From positions 7,629,001 through 7,693,000 of the forward strand of contig NZ_JARUBN010000001.1 of the NCBI RefSeq assembly GCF_029626265.1: DNA of 64,000 bases. Reading direction: 5' to 3'. Under the pieces are notes generated by a model. The model was given only the letters and a program-made list of their open reading frames with translations. It was not told the DNA's origin and made no database searches. Source of the DNA: Micromonospora sp. WMMD1102. Its GTDB lineage: Bacteria > Actinomycetota > Actinomycetes > Mycobacteriales > Micromonosporaceae. The position numbers and the translations under genes were made by a program. Positions 52,758 through 60,715 of this stretch are shown in pieces (position 1 is the stretch's first letter; the number at the start of each line of letters is the position of its first letter).

Positions 52758-53798
52758 GTGGCTTCCCCTGCCCCGCCGCGGTCGCCCTCCCTCCCGTCGG
52801 CAGCCGCCGACGCCGGGAACGCGAAACCGCGCCCTCGAAGGTCCATCCTCGTCATCGCCCTCACCGCCCTCGCCAGCGCCGTCGTGCTGTTCACCGGCAC
52901 GACGCCGGCACTGGCCGAGCCGTCGGTGGCCGAGATCGAGCAGCAGATCGACACCGCCTGGCGCAAGCTGGAGCCGGTCGTCGAGAAGCACAACGCCACC
53001 CGGCAGGACCTGGCGGCGAAGAAGAAGCAGGCCGCCACCCTGCAGAAGAAGATCGCCCCGCTGCAGTCGCAGATCGACGCCGCGATGAACCGGGTGAGCG
53101 ACTTCGCCGTGCAGGCGTACAAGGGTGACAAGGCCTCGGCGGTCAACGCCCTGCTCACCTCGAAGTCGCCGACCGCGCTGGTCGGCCAGCTCTCGGTGCT
53201 CGACCAGTTCGCGCGCCAGCAGCAGCGCGAGGTGCAGGAGGTCGTCGACCTCAAGGAGAAGTACGCCGCCCAGAAGGCTCCGCTGGACCGGCTGGTCACC
53301 CAGCTGACCAAGACCGAGGCGGAACTGGCGGCGAAGAAGAAGGAGATCGACGCCGAGGTCGAGCGGCTACAGAAGCTGCGGATCCAGGCGTACGGGAACG
53401 GCTCCGCCGGCCCGCTGCGGCCCGCGCCCTGCCCGGCGACCTACCCCGGCGGCCCGTCCGGCCAGGCGGTCAAGTTCGCGTGCGCGCAGATCGGCAAGCC
53501 GTACAAGTGGGGTGCCGAAGGCCCCGGCTCGTACGACTGCTCCGGCCTGACCCTGGCCGCCTGGGCCAAGGGTGGCGTCTCGCTGCCGCACAACGCCCGC
53601 GCCCAGCGCGGACAGACGAAGCAGATCAGCCGCTCCGAGCTGCGCCCTGGTGACCTGGTCTTCTACTATGCCGACCTCAGCCACGTCGGCATGTTCGTCG
53701 GCAACGGTTGGATCGTGCACGCCTCCCGGGCCGGCGAACCGGTCAAGATGAAGCGGATGGACGACGGCGAGATCCACAGCTTCGGCAGACCGGGCTGA
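52758..53798 (+). CDS. Secreted NlpC/P60 endopeptidase with N-terminal coiled coil (RipA-like)
   Basis: The 346-residue protein has a signal sequence (RRSILVIALTALASAVVLFTGTTPALA) and a long coiled coil (residues about 55-215, EIEQQIDTAWRKLEPVVEKHNATRQDLAAKKKQ and following). The C40 peptidase domain has catalytic Cys in SYDCSGLTLAAW, His in DLSHVGMFVG and a third polar residue in WIVHASR. It cleaves D-Glu-mDAP bonds in peptidoglycan stems; the coiled coil usually blocks the active site until activation. GTG 52758 is set by AAGAAGGAG and the riboswitch end. A terminator follows, so the unit is monocistronic. Confidence 0.94.
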   Translation: MASPAPPRSPSLPSAAADAGNAKPRPRRSILVIALTALASAVVLFTGTTPALAEPSVAEIEQQIDTAWRKLEPVVEKHNATRQDLAAKKKQAATLQKKIAPLQSQIDAAMNRVSDFAVQAYKGDKASAVNALLTSKSPTALVGQLSVLDQFARQQQREVQEVVDLKEKYAAQKAPLDRLVTQLTKTEAELAAKKKEIDAEVERLQKLRIQAYGNGSAGPLRPAPCPATYPGGPSGQAVKFACAQIGKPYKWGAEGPGSYDCSGLTLAAWAKGGVSLPHNARAQRGQTKQISRSELRPGDLVFYYADLSHVGMFVGNGWIVHASRAGEPVKMKRMDDGEIHSFGRPG

Positions 53799-53851
53799 AA
53801 TCTCCGGGTTGAGGTCCCCGGGTCGACGGTCTCCGAGTCGACCGAGTCAAC

Positions 53852-53889
53852 GCAGAACCCCCGTCGCGCAGGTGCGGCGGGGGTTCTGC
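53852..53889. terminator. Bidirectional terminator between NlpC/P60 and dcd
   Basis: A 16-bp stem (GCAGAACCCCCGTCGC at 53852-53867 with 53874-53889, one G-U pair) has a 6-nt loop. It ends transcription from both convergent genes. Confidence 0.85.
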
Positions 53890-53917
53890 CGTTCGGCCGA
53901 CGGGGTGGCGCCGTGCC

Positions 53918-54496
53918 TCAGCGGGTGGGCCAGGTGCGCCAGTTCTGCCAGGAACGGCTCGGAGTCGGCCCGCGCTGTCCCTGGTAGCGCGAGCCGTAGA
54001 CGGCCGATCCGTACGGGTGGGCCGACGGCGACGAGAGCCGGAAGATGCAGAGCTGCCCGATCTTCATCCCGGGCCAGAGCCGGATCGGCAGGTTGGCCAC
54101 GTTCGACAGTTCCAGCGTCACGTGGCCGGAGAAGCCGGGGTCGATGAAGCCGGCGGTGGAGTGGGTGAGCAGGCCGAGCCGGCCCAGGCTCGACTTGCCC
54201 TCCAGCCGGCCGGCGAGCTGGTCGCCGAGGGAGATCACCTCCAGCGTGGAGGCGAGCACGAACTCACCCGGGTGCAGCACGAACGGCTCGCCGTCCGGCA
54301 CGTCGACCAGCGAGGTCAGCTCGTCCTGCTGGATCGCCGGGTCGATGTGCGTGTAGAGGTGGTTGTTGAAGACCCGGAAGAGCCGGTCCAGGCGTACGTC
54401 GATGCTCGACGGCTGCACCAGCGCGGGCTCGAACGGCTCCAGCGCGAGGGTGCCCGCCTTGATCTCGATCACTAGGTCGTGGTCGGAGAGCAGCAC
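53918..54496 (-). CDS. dcd: dCTP deaminase
   Basis: The 192-residue protein is full length for Dcd: [43 protein letters not shown], the nucleotide loop [37 protein letters not shown] (catalytic Arg/Ser and the Glu in TLELSN), and [22 protein letters not shown]. It deaminates dCTP towards dUTP. Actinobacterial members such as the M. tuberculosis enzyme are bifunctional and release dUMP directly, and the sequence pattern fits this, though it is inference. The C-terminal tail SRSWQNW closes the active site. It stands alone. Confidence 0.95.
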   Translation of the reverse strand: MLLSDHDLVIEIKAGTLALEPFEPALVQPSSIDVRLDRLFRVFNNHLYTHIDPAIQQDELTSLVDVPDGEPFVLHPGEFVLASTLEVISLGDQLAGRLEGKSSLGRLGLLTHSTAGFIDPGFSGHVTLELSNVANLPIRLWPGMKIGQLCIFRLSSPSAHPYGSAVYGSRYQGQRGPTPSRSWQNWRTWPTR

Positions 54497-54568
54497 CGGA
54501 TCACCTTAGCGAGTGGCGTGACGGTGACCGGCCGCGACCTCGCCGATGGGTGGGATCGGGGTAGGTGA

Positions 54569-54590
54569 TCGAACAGGTGTTCGATAGAAT
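54569..54590 (+). promoter_or_regulatory. LexA (SOS) box within a leaderless promoter
   Basis: TCGAACAGGTGTTCGA (54569-54584) is a perfect match to the actinobacterial LexA palindrome TCGAAC-N4-GTTCGA. It abuts the -10-like TAGAAT (54585-54590). The ATG at 54597 is 6 bp further, so transcription would begin at or next to the start codon. LexA bound here would cover the -35/-10 spacer and block RNA polymerase. The downstream gene is predicted to be induced by DNA damage. Confidence 0.8.
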
Positions 54591-54596
54591 GTGGGC

Positions 54597-55178
54597 ATGG
54601 CATCCTGGTCCGAATTCGCCTCTGACGAGCCACGACTCGCCGACGCGATCCGCGTCCTCATCCAGCAGTACGGTCCGGGTCTCGGCTACCTGGCGACCGT
54701 GCGCGCCGACGGTGGGCCGCGGGTGCACCCGGTGTCCCCGGTCATCACCGACGAGGGACTCTTCTGTTTCGTCGTCGACTCTCCGAAGCGGCGTGACCTC
54801 GAACGCGACGGCCGATACGCGCTGCACTCGTTCCCGCCCGAGGACAGCGACGACGAGGCGTACGTCGCGGGTCGGGCCCGGCCGGTGACCGACCAGGCCC
54901 GGGTGGACCAGCTCGCCGGCAACCTGCGGGCCGCCCCGCAGGTCGACTGGCGGCTCTTCGAGTTCACCGTCGACGTCGCGATGGTGGCCCGGCACGGCAG
55001 CAACGGCGCCACCCCGCTCGCGGCCGGAGACCGGTCCGAACGACCGGCCGTGCAGGTCTGGCTCGACCCGGCCGGCGCCGCACCGGGCGCACCGGGCACA
55101 CCGGTCGGTGCCACCACCGGGTCGAGGCGGCGCGGCCGGCGCCGGGCGGTGGAAGAGGAGCCCGTCCCGACGCCCTGA
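54597..55178 (+). CDS. Pyridoxamine 5'-phosphate oxidase (PPOX) fold protein
   Basis: The 193-residue protein has a split-barrel flavin-binding core: YLATVRADGGPRVHPVSPVITDEGLFCFVVDSPKRRDLERDGRYALHSFPPEDSDDEAYVAGRARPV. The pattern fits FMN- or F420-binding PPOX-like proteins, not true PdxH. The C-terminal 45 residues are Ala/Gly/Arg-rich and probably disordered. No Shine-Dalgarno precedes ATG 54597, which fits leaderless expression from the LexA-overlapped promoter. GTG 54591 is a less likely start. The substrate is unknown; a detoxification role during DNA damage is speculation. Confidence 0.85.
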   Translation: MASWSEFASDEPRLADAIRVLIQQYGPGLGYLATVRADGGPRVHPVSPVITDEGLFCFVVDSPKRRDLERDGRYALHSFPPEDSDDEAYVAGRARPVTDQARVDQLAGNLRAAPQVDWRLFEFTVDVAMVARHGSNGATPLAAGDRSERPAVQVWLDPAGAAPGAPGTPVGATTGSRRRGRRRAVEEEPVPTP

Positions 55179-55199
55179 GCTGCCGGCACGCACGCACGC

Positions 55200-56210
55200 C
55201 TACGGCTCGCGGAACGCCTTCCACGCCTTGAGCATCCGGAACGCCTGACCGTACGTGAACTCGTACATGCAGGCGTCGACCGAGTAGTCCATGAAGTTGT
55301 GGATCGGGTCGGTGCCCGGCTTCGCCGTGCAGGTGTCCCGCCGCTCCGGGCAGCCGAAGGCCGGCTCCGCCTCGGCAGGCGTGTCGAGGACCTGATCGCC
55401 CTGGCCGTCGCAGCCCTCCTGGAAGGTGTGGTAGAGATTCAGCCAGTGCCCGACCTCGTGCGTGGCCGTGTCACCGGCGTTGTACGGCGCGGCCGTCCCA
55501 CCCGGCAGTGACTCGGCCAGCACCACCACCCCGTCGTACGGGTCGAGCTTGCGCTCCGGGAAGGTGGCCCAGCCGAGCAGCTTCTCCTCCAGCAGCCCGG
55601 TGTAGATGTTCAGTGTGTCCTTGCCACCGACCCGCAGCGCCCGCTTCATCTGGGTCTCCGTCGGGCTCTCCGGCGCGATCGGATACCAGGCGGGTCTGGT
55701 CACCCGGTTCACCTTCTTCAACCGGAAGCGGAAGGGTGTCCAGGCCCCGCCGGTACGCCCGCCGAACGACTCGTTCAGCACCCTGATCTGAGCCTGGATC
55801 AGGGAAAGCGGGACGTCCCCGGCGGCCCGGGTCCGCCGTTCGCTTATCACGTGGAACACCACGTCGATCGTGATCGTCAGCTTCCCCGGTACGCCGAACG
55901 GCGCCACCCCGACCCGTTGCGCGTACGCCGCGTCGACCGCCCGGTCCCGCTCGGCCGCCTCGGCCGACGTCAGCTCGTTCGGCTCGACCGCGTACGGCGC
56001 ACCAGGTTTGGCCTTGGCACTCGGGTTGCTGCCGTGCGGGCTCGCGGTGTGCGGGTGCCCTGTGGCGGTCTCGGTGCAGGCGGGTGCGCCGGATTCCCTG
56101 GCCGGATCCGGAGGTGCCGCCACCACCGGACCGGGTCCGAGCAGCAGGACGAGAAACACACTCGTCATGCCGGTCGAACGCGACGACCAGCGCAGTCCAC
56201 GGAACACCAT
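55200..56210 (-). CDS. Secreted zinc metalloprotease (M43-like)
   Basis: The 336-residue protein has a signal peptide (MTSVFLVLLLGPGPVVAAPPDP within the first 35 residues) and a metzincin-type catalytic domain. Zinc-binding HEVGHWLNLYHTF (HExxHxxxxxH) and a Met-turn NFMDYS are present. The preceding segments IDVVFHVISE...IQAQIRVLNESFGG and LNIYTGLLEEKLLGWATFPE match pappalysin/M43B proteases. Four to five cysteines near the active site could form disulfides. ATG 56210 is used; GTG 56216 or ATG 56252 are alternatives. It is an extracellular endopeptidase of unknown target. Confidence 0.9.
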   Translation of the reverse strand: MVFRGLRWSSRSTGMTSVFLVLLLGPGPVVAAPPDPARESGAPACTETATGHPHTASPHGSNPSAKAKPGAPYAVEPNELTSAEAAERDRAVDAAYAQRVGVAPFGVPGKLTITIDVVFHVISERRTRAAGDVPLSLIQAQIRVLNESFGGRTGGAWTPFRFRLKKVNRVTRPAWYPIAPESPTETQMKRALRVGGKDTLNIYTGLLEEKLLGWATFPERKLDPYDGVVVLAESLPGGTAAPYNAGDTATHEVGHWLNLYHTFQEGCDGQGDQVLDTPAEAEPAFGCPERRDTCTAKPGTDPIHNFMDYSVDACMYEFTYGQAFRMLKAWKAFREP

Positions 56211-56422
56211 CGCCACACCCTTTACTTTCGGATAGTGGTTCTGTGATGACACAGAGCCATAGTTGCAGGTGGGGCGGACGTTACCTGGCTCGGTCTCTGT
56301 TGCAAACGAGGCGGCACGGCGTGGTTCGTGACCTGTTCGAGCAGGTGGCGGTGGGGTCGGGGTGGGGCTCGGGGGTAGGTGAGTGCATGATCGGATCCGA
56401 CCGGGTACAGTGGGGTCCGCTC

Positions 56423-56496
56423 GCGGGTGTAGTTCAATGGCAGAACATCAGCTTCCCAAGCTGACAGTGCGGGTTCGATTCCCGTCACCCGCTCCA
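56423..56496 (+). tRNA. tRNA-Gly (anticodon CCC)
   Basis: The sequence begins GCGGGTGTAGTTCAATGGCA, has anticodon arm TCAGC-TTCCCAA-GCTGA (CCC), T arm GCGGGTTCGATTCCCGT and acceptor CACCCGC, then T and an encoded CCA (56494-56496). It is intact. An integrase gene for an AICE lies 0.7 kb downstream, so the 3' half of this tRNA is the probable attachment site. Confidence 0.97.
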
Positions 56497-56500
56497 ACAA

Positions 56501-56542
56501 CGAAGGCCCAGGTCAGAGGACATTCCTGACGCTGGGCCTTCG
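56501..56542 (+). terminator. Terminator of tRNA-Gly
   Basis: An 11-bp stem CGAAGGCCCAG/CTGGGCCTTCG (56501-56511 with 56532-56542) has an inner TCAGG/CCTGA pairing and is followed by CCGTTTCT. It lies 4 bp after the tRNA CCA. Confidence 0.85.
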
Positions 56543-56965
56543 CCGTTTCTGATCTCTATCCGGGTGACGTGCCCCCTGCGTGCCCCTCCGGATTCAGTCG
56601 CCTTCCGGCTTGACCTTGCTCCGTCTGAGCTTGCTCCGAGTAGTAGAAGCCATTCCCGCTGTGCTCGCGCCGGGCAACGGGCCAACAGGCGCGTCTTGCT
56701 CAAGGCGCCGCCGAAGGAGCCCATGTTGAAGAAACCGGCGGCCTGGTATAGGCTGCTCGGCAGACAACACCGATTGTAGACCCATTCTACTACATTGTCA
56801 AGTCGATCAAGCTTCTGGCCAGCAAAATCAGGGCAAGTTCGGCATCTCGCAAGTAGTTGAGGCAGGAATCAATCGGGGAGTGAGTGAGCGGCACCCCGGG
56901 CATCCAAACCAAAGGTGCCGCTCCACGAACTCCCACGCCAACTGAAGAGAGGAGAGTCCACCCCC
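56543..56965. other. Left-end region of the AICE without a clear gene
   Basis: No open frame with coding character is present. The segment 56770-56830 is AT-rich for this genome (TGTAGACCCATTCTACTACATTGTCAA), with a short inverted repeat TGTAG/CTACA, and could hold a promoter or recombinase/excisionase binding site. Ribosome-site-like GAGAGGAGAG occurs at 56946-56955 before the small orf at 56966. Confidence 0.4.
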
Positions 56966-57115
56966 ATGATGCACCGGAGGGCCGGCAGTAGGAAAGCCAG
57001 CGGGCGGAGACGGCAGCGACGACGGCTCGGGATCCAGGAGATCTGTCTAGCTGCGGGGACCGCAGCGACGCTTCTCGGATCCATCGCAACCCTGTTGCAG
57101 GCGTTCGAAGGGTGA
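56966..57115 (+). CDS. Possible 49-residue basic/hydrophobic small protein
   Basis: Tandem ATGs at 56966 and 56969 start MMHRRAGSRKASGRRRQRRR, followed by LGIQEICLAAGTAATLLGSIATLLQAFEG. The highly basic N-terminal half precedes a single hydrophobic helix. GAGAGGAGAG lies about 11 bases upstream and a strong hairpin follows 10 bp after the stop, both supporting an expressed gene. No family is recognised. It could be a small membrane protein of the element. Confidence is limited by its length. Confidence 0.4.
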   Translation: MMHRRAGSRKASGRRRQRRRLGIQEICLAAGTAATLLGSIATLLQAFEG

Positions 57116-57124
57116 CCGGGTGAA

Positions 57125-57166
57125 CGAGGTGGCTCGCTGGTCTTGAGGACCAACCGAGCCACCTCG
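57125..57166. terminator. Bidirectional hairpin between the small orf and int
   Basis: A 12-bp stem CGAGGTGGCTCG/CGAGCCACCTCG (57125-57136 with 57155-57166) has an inner GGTC/GACC pair. It ends the leftward int-xis-rep-tra operon and possibly the small rightward orf. Confidence 0.85.
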
Positions 57167-57189
57167 CACTCAACATCTGGCCGTACATG

Positions 57190-58338
57190 TCATCGCGGCT
57201 GTGGCCGCCGCTCGTCACCCTGTTCTCCGGTAGGTCCCCTGCGTGCGTCCTCGACAAGCTTGCTCAGCGCGTCGGCGATCTTCCGGTCACGCCCGGCGGT
57301 CTTGTGCAGGTAGATGAGCGCCGCTCGGGTGGTGGAGTGGCCCATCCGGTCCATCAGGTCCCGCAGCGTCGCGCCGGTCTCCGCTGCCCAGGTGTTCCCG
57401 GTGTGTCGGAGATCGTGGAAGTGCAGATCCGGGATGCCCGCTTCTGCCGTTGCCTTCCGCCAGTGGCCTTGGAAGTTCGACCGGCGTAGCGGCCCGTTCT
57501 TCGGGCCGACGAACAGCAGCGCTTCCGGACCCTCTCCGGTGAAGTCCTTGAGGTGCCGGATGACGTCGGGCAGGCAGATGCTCGGGATGGTGACGACCCG
57601 GACGCTCGCGTCGGACTTCGGCGGGCCGAAGACGAGTTCCGCCGTGGGCAGCTCGACGACCGACCGCTCTACCAGCACAGTGCCGCTGTCCGCGTCGACG
57701 TGCTTTCGGGCGAGCGCCGCCAGCTCGCCCCAGCGCAGCGAGTTGAAGCAGGCCAGCAGGACGAGGAGCCGGTACCGGTCCGGCACCGCGCCCGCGATGG
57801 TGAACACCTGCTCGATGGTCGCCGTGGGCCGCTCCGGACTCTTTTCCTGGCCGGCGCCCGGGATCTGACACGGATTCTTTGTGATCAGCCGGTCGGATAC
57901 CGCCGTGTTCAGGATCGACCGCAGCAGCCGGTACGCCTTCGCCACCGTGACCGGGCCGACTCCAGAATCCAGCAGTTCCCGCCGCCACTTGCGAAGCCGA
58001 GGCGTGGTGATCTCAGTCAGCGTGAGATTGCCGAGAGCCGGAGCGATGTGCAGGCGTAGCAGCCCCTCGTAGAGCACGACCGTCTTGGGCCGCAGCTTCG
58101 GCCGTTCCCGAATCCACGCCTCGCCGTACGGAAGCAGGGCGACCTTGCCCGCTTCCGGGTCCAACCAGTCGCCCCGGGCGATCTCCGCTTCCTTTGCCGA
58201 AAGCCAGAGATCCGCGTCCCGCTTCCGGTCGAAGGTGTCCGGCGCCGGCCGCAGTACGCCGTCCGGCCCGGGGTACCGCACCTGATAGCGCCCGGATGGG
58301 AGCTTCCGAACTCGACCGAAGTGCCGCCGCTTCGGCAT
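57190..58338 (-). CDS. int: Tyrosine recombinase (AICE integrase)
   Basis: The 382-residue protein has an N-terminal Arm-DNA/AP2-like region (RKLPSGRYQVRYPGPDGVLRPAPDTFDRKRDADLWLSAKEAEIARGDWLDPE) and a core-binding SAM-like domain. The catalytic domain has Arg in SLRWGELAALARKHV, His-x-x-Arg in FHDLRHTGNTWAAE, and Tyr in TTRAALIYLHKTAGRDRKIADALS. It catalyses integration at the tRNA-Gly 3' end, 0.7 kb away, and excision with Xis. Its ATG overlaps the xis stop by 1 bp. It is the last gene of the leftward element operon. Confidence 0.95.
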   Translation of the reverse strand: MPKRRHFGRVRKLPSGRYQVRYPGPDGVLRPAPDTFDRKRDADLWLSAKEAEIARGDWLDPEAGKVALLPYGEAWIRERPKLRPKTVVLYEGLLRLHIAPALGNLTLTEITTPRLRKWRRELLDSGVGPVTVAKAYRLLRSILNTAVSDRLITKNPCQIPGAGQEKSPERPTATIEQVFTIAGAVPDRYRLLVLLACFNSLRWGELAALARKHVDADSGTVLVERSVVELPTAELVFGPPKSDASVRVVTIPSICLPDVIRHLKDFTGEGPEALLFVGPKNGPLRRSNFQGHWRKATAEAGIPDLHFHDLRHTGNTWAAETGATLRDLMDRMGHSTTRAALIYLHKTAGRDRKIADALSKLVEDARRGPTGEQGDERRPQPR

Positions 58339-58553
58339 TACGCGGCCCTCCGCATGCTGACCGCCGAGGCAGCCGGGGTGACCCGGCCGGCGGCGACGAA
58401 CGCGTCCAGGGCGTCAGGTTCGATCCGGACGTGAGCGCCGAGCTTGACGTACGCGATCCGCCGTTCCTCGATCAGCCGCCGGACGAACCGCGTCGAGGTG
58501 CGCAGCCGCTCCGCCGCCTCGTCGACCGTCATCAGCTTGTCCACAGTGTTCAC
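58338..58553 (-). CDS. xis: Excisionase (MerR-like helix-turn-helix)
   Basis: The 71-residue protein is a single winged HTH of the excisionase/HTH_17 family: LMTVDEAAERLRTSTRFVRRLIEERRIAYVKLGAHVRIEPDALDAFVAAGRV. It directs the integrase toward excision by binding and bending DNA at the att sites. GTG 58553 overlaps the rep stop (GTGA); alternative starts are GTG 58544 and ATG 58532. The 1-bp overlap with int indicates coupled translation, typical of pSAM2-like elements. Confidence 0.92.
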   Translation of the reverse strand: MNTVDKLMTVDEAAERLRTSTRFVRRLIEERRIAYVKLGAHVRIEPDALDAFVAAGRVTPAASAVSMRRAA

Positions 58554-60715
58554 GCCTCCCCGTTCTCCGTTGTGCTGTCTGCGGTTGCCGAATGGTCGGG
58601 CGTCGCTCCCTGGGCCGCCCGGTCCTTTGCGGCGAGGAGTTCGGTACGCCATCGGGCGCGCTCGGAGATGGCGCGCATGAGCCGATGTGACATGGGGCCG
58701 ACGTCTGGGTCGTCGGGTCGGGCCAGTTCCCACGCGTGGCGTACGGGTTCGGTGGTGGCGCCCTGGACGTGGTCGACGCCGGCAAGGTCGGTGGTGACGC
58801 CGAGGAGTGCCCGTACCCAGGCACGGGCGTCGTGCTTGTGGTCGGCGAGGGTCTTGCCGGACCAGTCGCGGGAGATGAGGATGCGTCGGCCGCCGATGCC
58901 GAGGGTTTCCCGCTGGTGCACCTTGCCCTTGCACCGGCCGGGTTTGAGCTTGGCGTGCGCCTTCTTCGGCTGGACGCCGTACAGCAGCCAGTTGGGGCAA
59001 CGGTCGGTGCACGGGGTGATCTGGAGTTGTTGCCAGAGCCGGTCGAGGTGGCGTTGCTGCCGGTCGGTGGCGATGGTGTGGCAGTTGTTCTCGCCGACTT
59101 GTTCGGGCCCCACTGCTCCATCGATTCCTGGACCCGCCACGTCGATTCCAGAAACCTGCGGCCCCACATGGGCGTCGATGGCTGGCGGCGTTATCGCGGC
59201 CCCACCGGTTCGCGTCGCTCAGCGCCGAGTTGCTGCCGCGCCGGTCTTCGACCGGCTTGCCACCGAATCGCCGCCCCAAGGCGTCGCTGGTCGGAGCGCA
59301 GCTCCACGGCGTTGGCGGGTTGGTGGCGGGTTGGTGGGGCTCCTCCGGCCGAAGTACGACCGTTCCGGCTTCTGGGACTGGTGGAGCCAACTGGAACTGG
59401 AGTTTCCATCGAGACATGGACACATTCCGTGGCTGGAGGGTCCAGAACTTGCTGGAGAGGTGGGGCCCGAAAGGCCCGGAGAGAACAGGCAGTCGCCGGT
59501 GGCCTTGGTGATGTACTTCGTGATGTAGCGGATCGTCCGGGCAGCGTCGTCGGTGCCGGGCATGACGCCGCGCGCGTCGACCTGCTTGCCGAAGCGGACG
59601 ACGTGCACGGGGTCGGCTTCCGGGTCCTGGTCGATGGTGTCGAGCGCTTCGGTCCAGGTGGTCAGCGGTTGCCCGGTGGCCGGGTCGACCCAGGCCGCCC
59701 CCTGCTCGTCCCAGGCCGGGGGCCGGTCGCGGGTGTAGAGCTGGACGTCGACGGACGGCCACCACACCTGGTGGTAGGTGGCTGCTGCCACGGTGCGCAG
59801 CACGCCACGCGGGATGGTGCCCCGGATTGCGAAGTGCGCGTGTGGGGCGAGTCGTCGTTGCGGCTCGACACAGCCCGCGTACTGGACGTTCCAGCCCTCG
59901 CAGCGCCGGAGGTTCTGCCAGAACCGGTCGAGGAGTCGGGGGAAGTGGACGGCGTCCCAGGCTGCCCGGCGGTAGTCGTACCGGTCGGGGTTGACCGGAG
60001 TGCCGTCGGACAGCACCGGCCCGTACGAGTCGAGAGTGAGCGTGAGCCACATCGACGGCTGGTAGGTCGAGCCGTCCGGGGCGGTGTAGACCTTGCCGAC
60101 CGTGCGGCGCTCGACCTTGCGGCGGGGTAGGTCGGGTGCGTCCTGCCGCCGCCTGGTCGAGCGCTTCCGCCGCCGCCCGGTGTCCTCGTCGCCCTGGCCG
60201 TCGTCGCCGGACTGGTGAGGCGGACCGACCCGACCGCGCAGCCCTTCGGCCGTGATCGCCTCTTCCACCTCGCGGATGGCCTCGTCGAGGTCTTCGACCT
60301 GCTCCCACTCGGAGGCGCGGGCCGCTTCGTCGCGGCCGTATTCCAGGTGTGCCCGCAGCACGATCAGCGCCTTCTGCTCCCCGGTCGCGGGTTCGGGGCC
60401 GGGCAGGGGTTCGTCCGAGCGGTGCCAGCCCTCCCGGATCTGTGCCTGCCGTAGCCGGCGGTTCTTCTTCGCGCAGGCCGGGCACTTGTCCTCCCGGGTC
60501 GCGCCGCAGGGCAGGTCGATGACCTCGGTCTGCCCGGTGTTCAGGTCGGTGCGGCGCATGGCGAGGGGGCGGATGCACACGCCGTATTCGGTGGCGACGT
60601 CTTTGAGAACGTCGACGGCGCGGGGTAGGCCCATCCGTGCCGCCCGCGACCCCGGCCGGGGTTGCTCCGGAGTCGGGGTGGACGGGTCGAGGCCGGGAAG
60701 GGTCGGTGCCGTCAT
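58550..60715 (-). pseudogene. repSA: RepSA-type rolling-circle replication initiator, interrupted by a MITE
   Basis: The gene is split. The 5' portion (60715 down to 59488) encodes zinc-finger-like CGATREDKCPACAKK, the HUH-like LAPHAHFAIRG and the tyrosine motif RYITKYITK. The 3' portion (59085 down to 58550) continues CHTIATDRQQRHLDRLWQQLQITPCTDRCPNWLLYGVQPKKAHAKLKPGRCKGKVH. Between them lies the 402-bp element at 59086-59487 plus a duplicated GGCAGT. Removing 408 bp joins GDC to HTI in frame and gives a 585-residue Rep. In the present form translation meets a UGA at 59219-59221. Catalytic motifs precede the break, so a truncated product might keep nicking activity. ATG overlaps the DUF2637 stop (ATGA). 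Confidence 0.9.
59086..59487. mobile_element. 402-bp MITE-like insertion inside repSA
   Basis: The ends read TGTTCTCgCC... and, on the other strand, TGTTCTCtCC.... The terminal inverted repeats match at 22 of the first 28 positions and about 41 of 54 overall (59086-59139 against 59434-59487), including the shared block TTCGGGCCCCAC. A perfect 6-bp target duplication GGCAGT flanks it (59080-59085 and 59488-59493). No transposase or credible open frame is inside. An internal CCGGTC/GACCGG hairpin and a GGGTTGGTGGC duplication are present. It looks like a non-autonomous transposable element; the mobilising family is not identified. Confidence 0.88.

Noticed and set aside
58537..58545. DnaA box TTGTCCACA in the xis region
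   Set aside because: A single perfect box inside coding sequence is expected by chance and no cluster is present.
59086..59487. Intein or intron in rep
   Set aside because: The junction residues (D|C ... NN|C) look intein-like, but there is an in-frame stop, no intein motifs and no group I/II core; inverted ends and a 6-bp duplication fit a transposable element.
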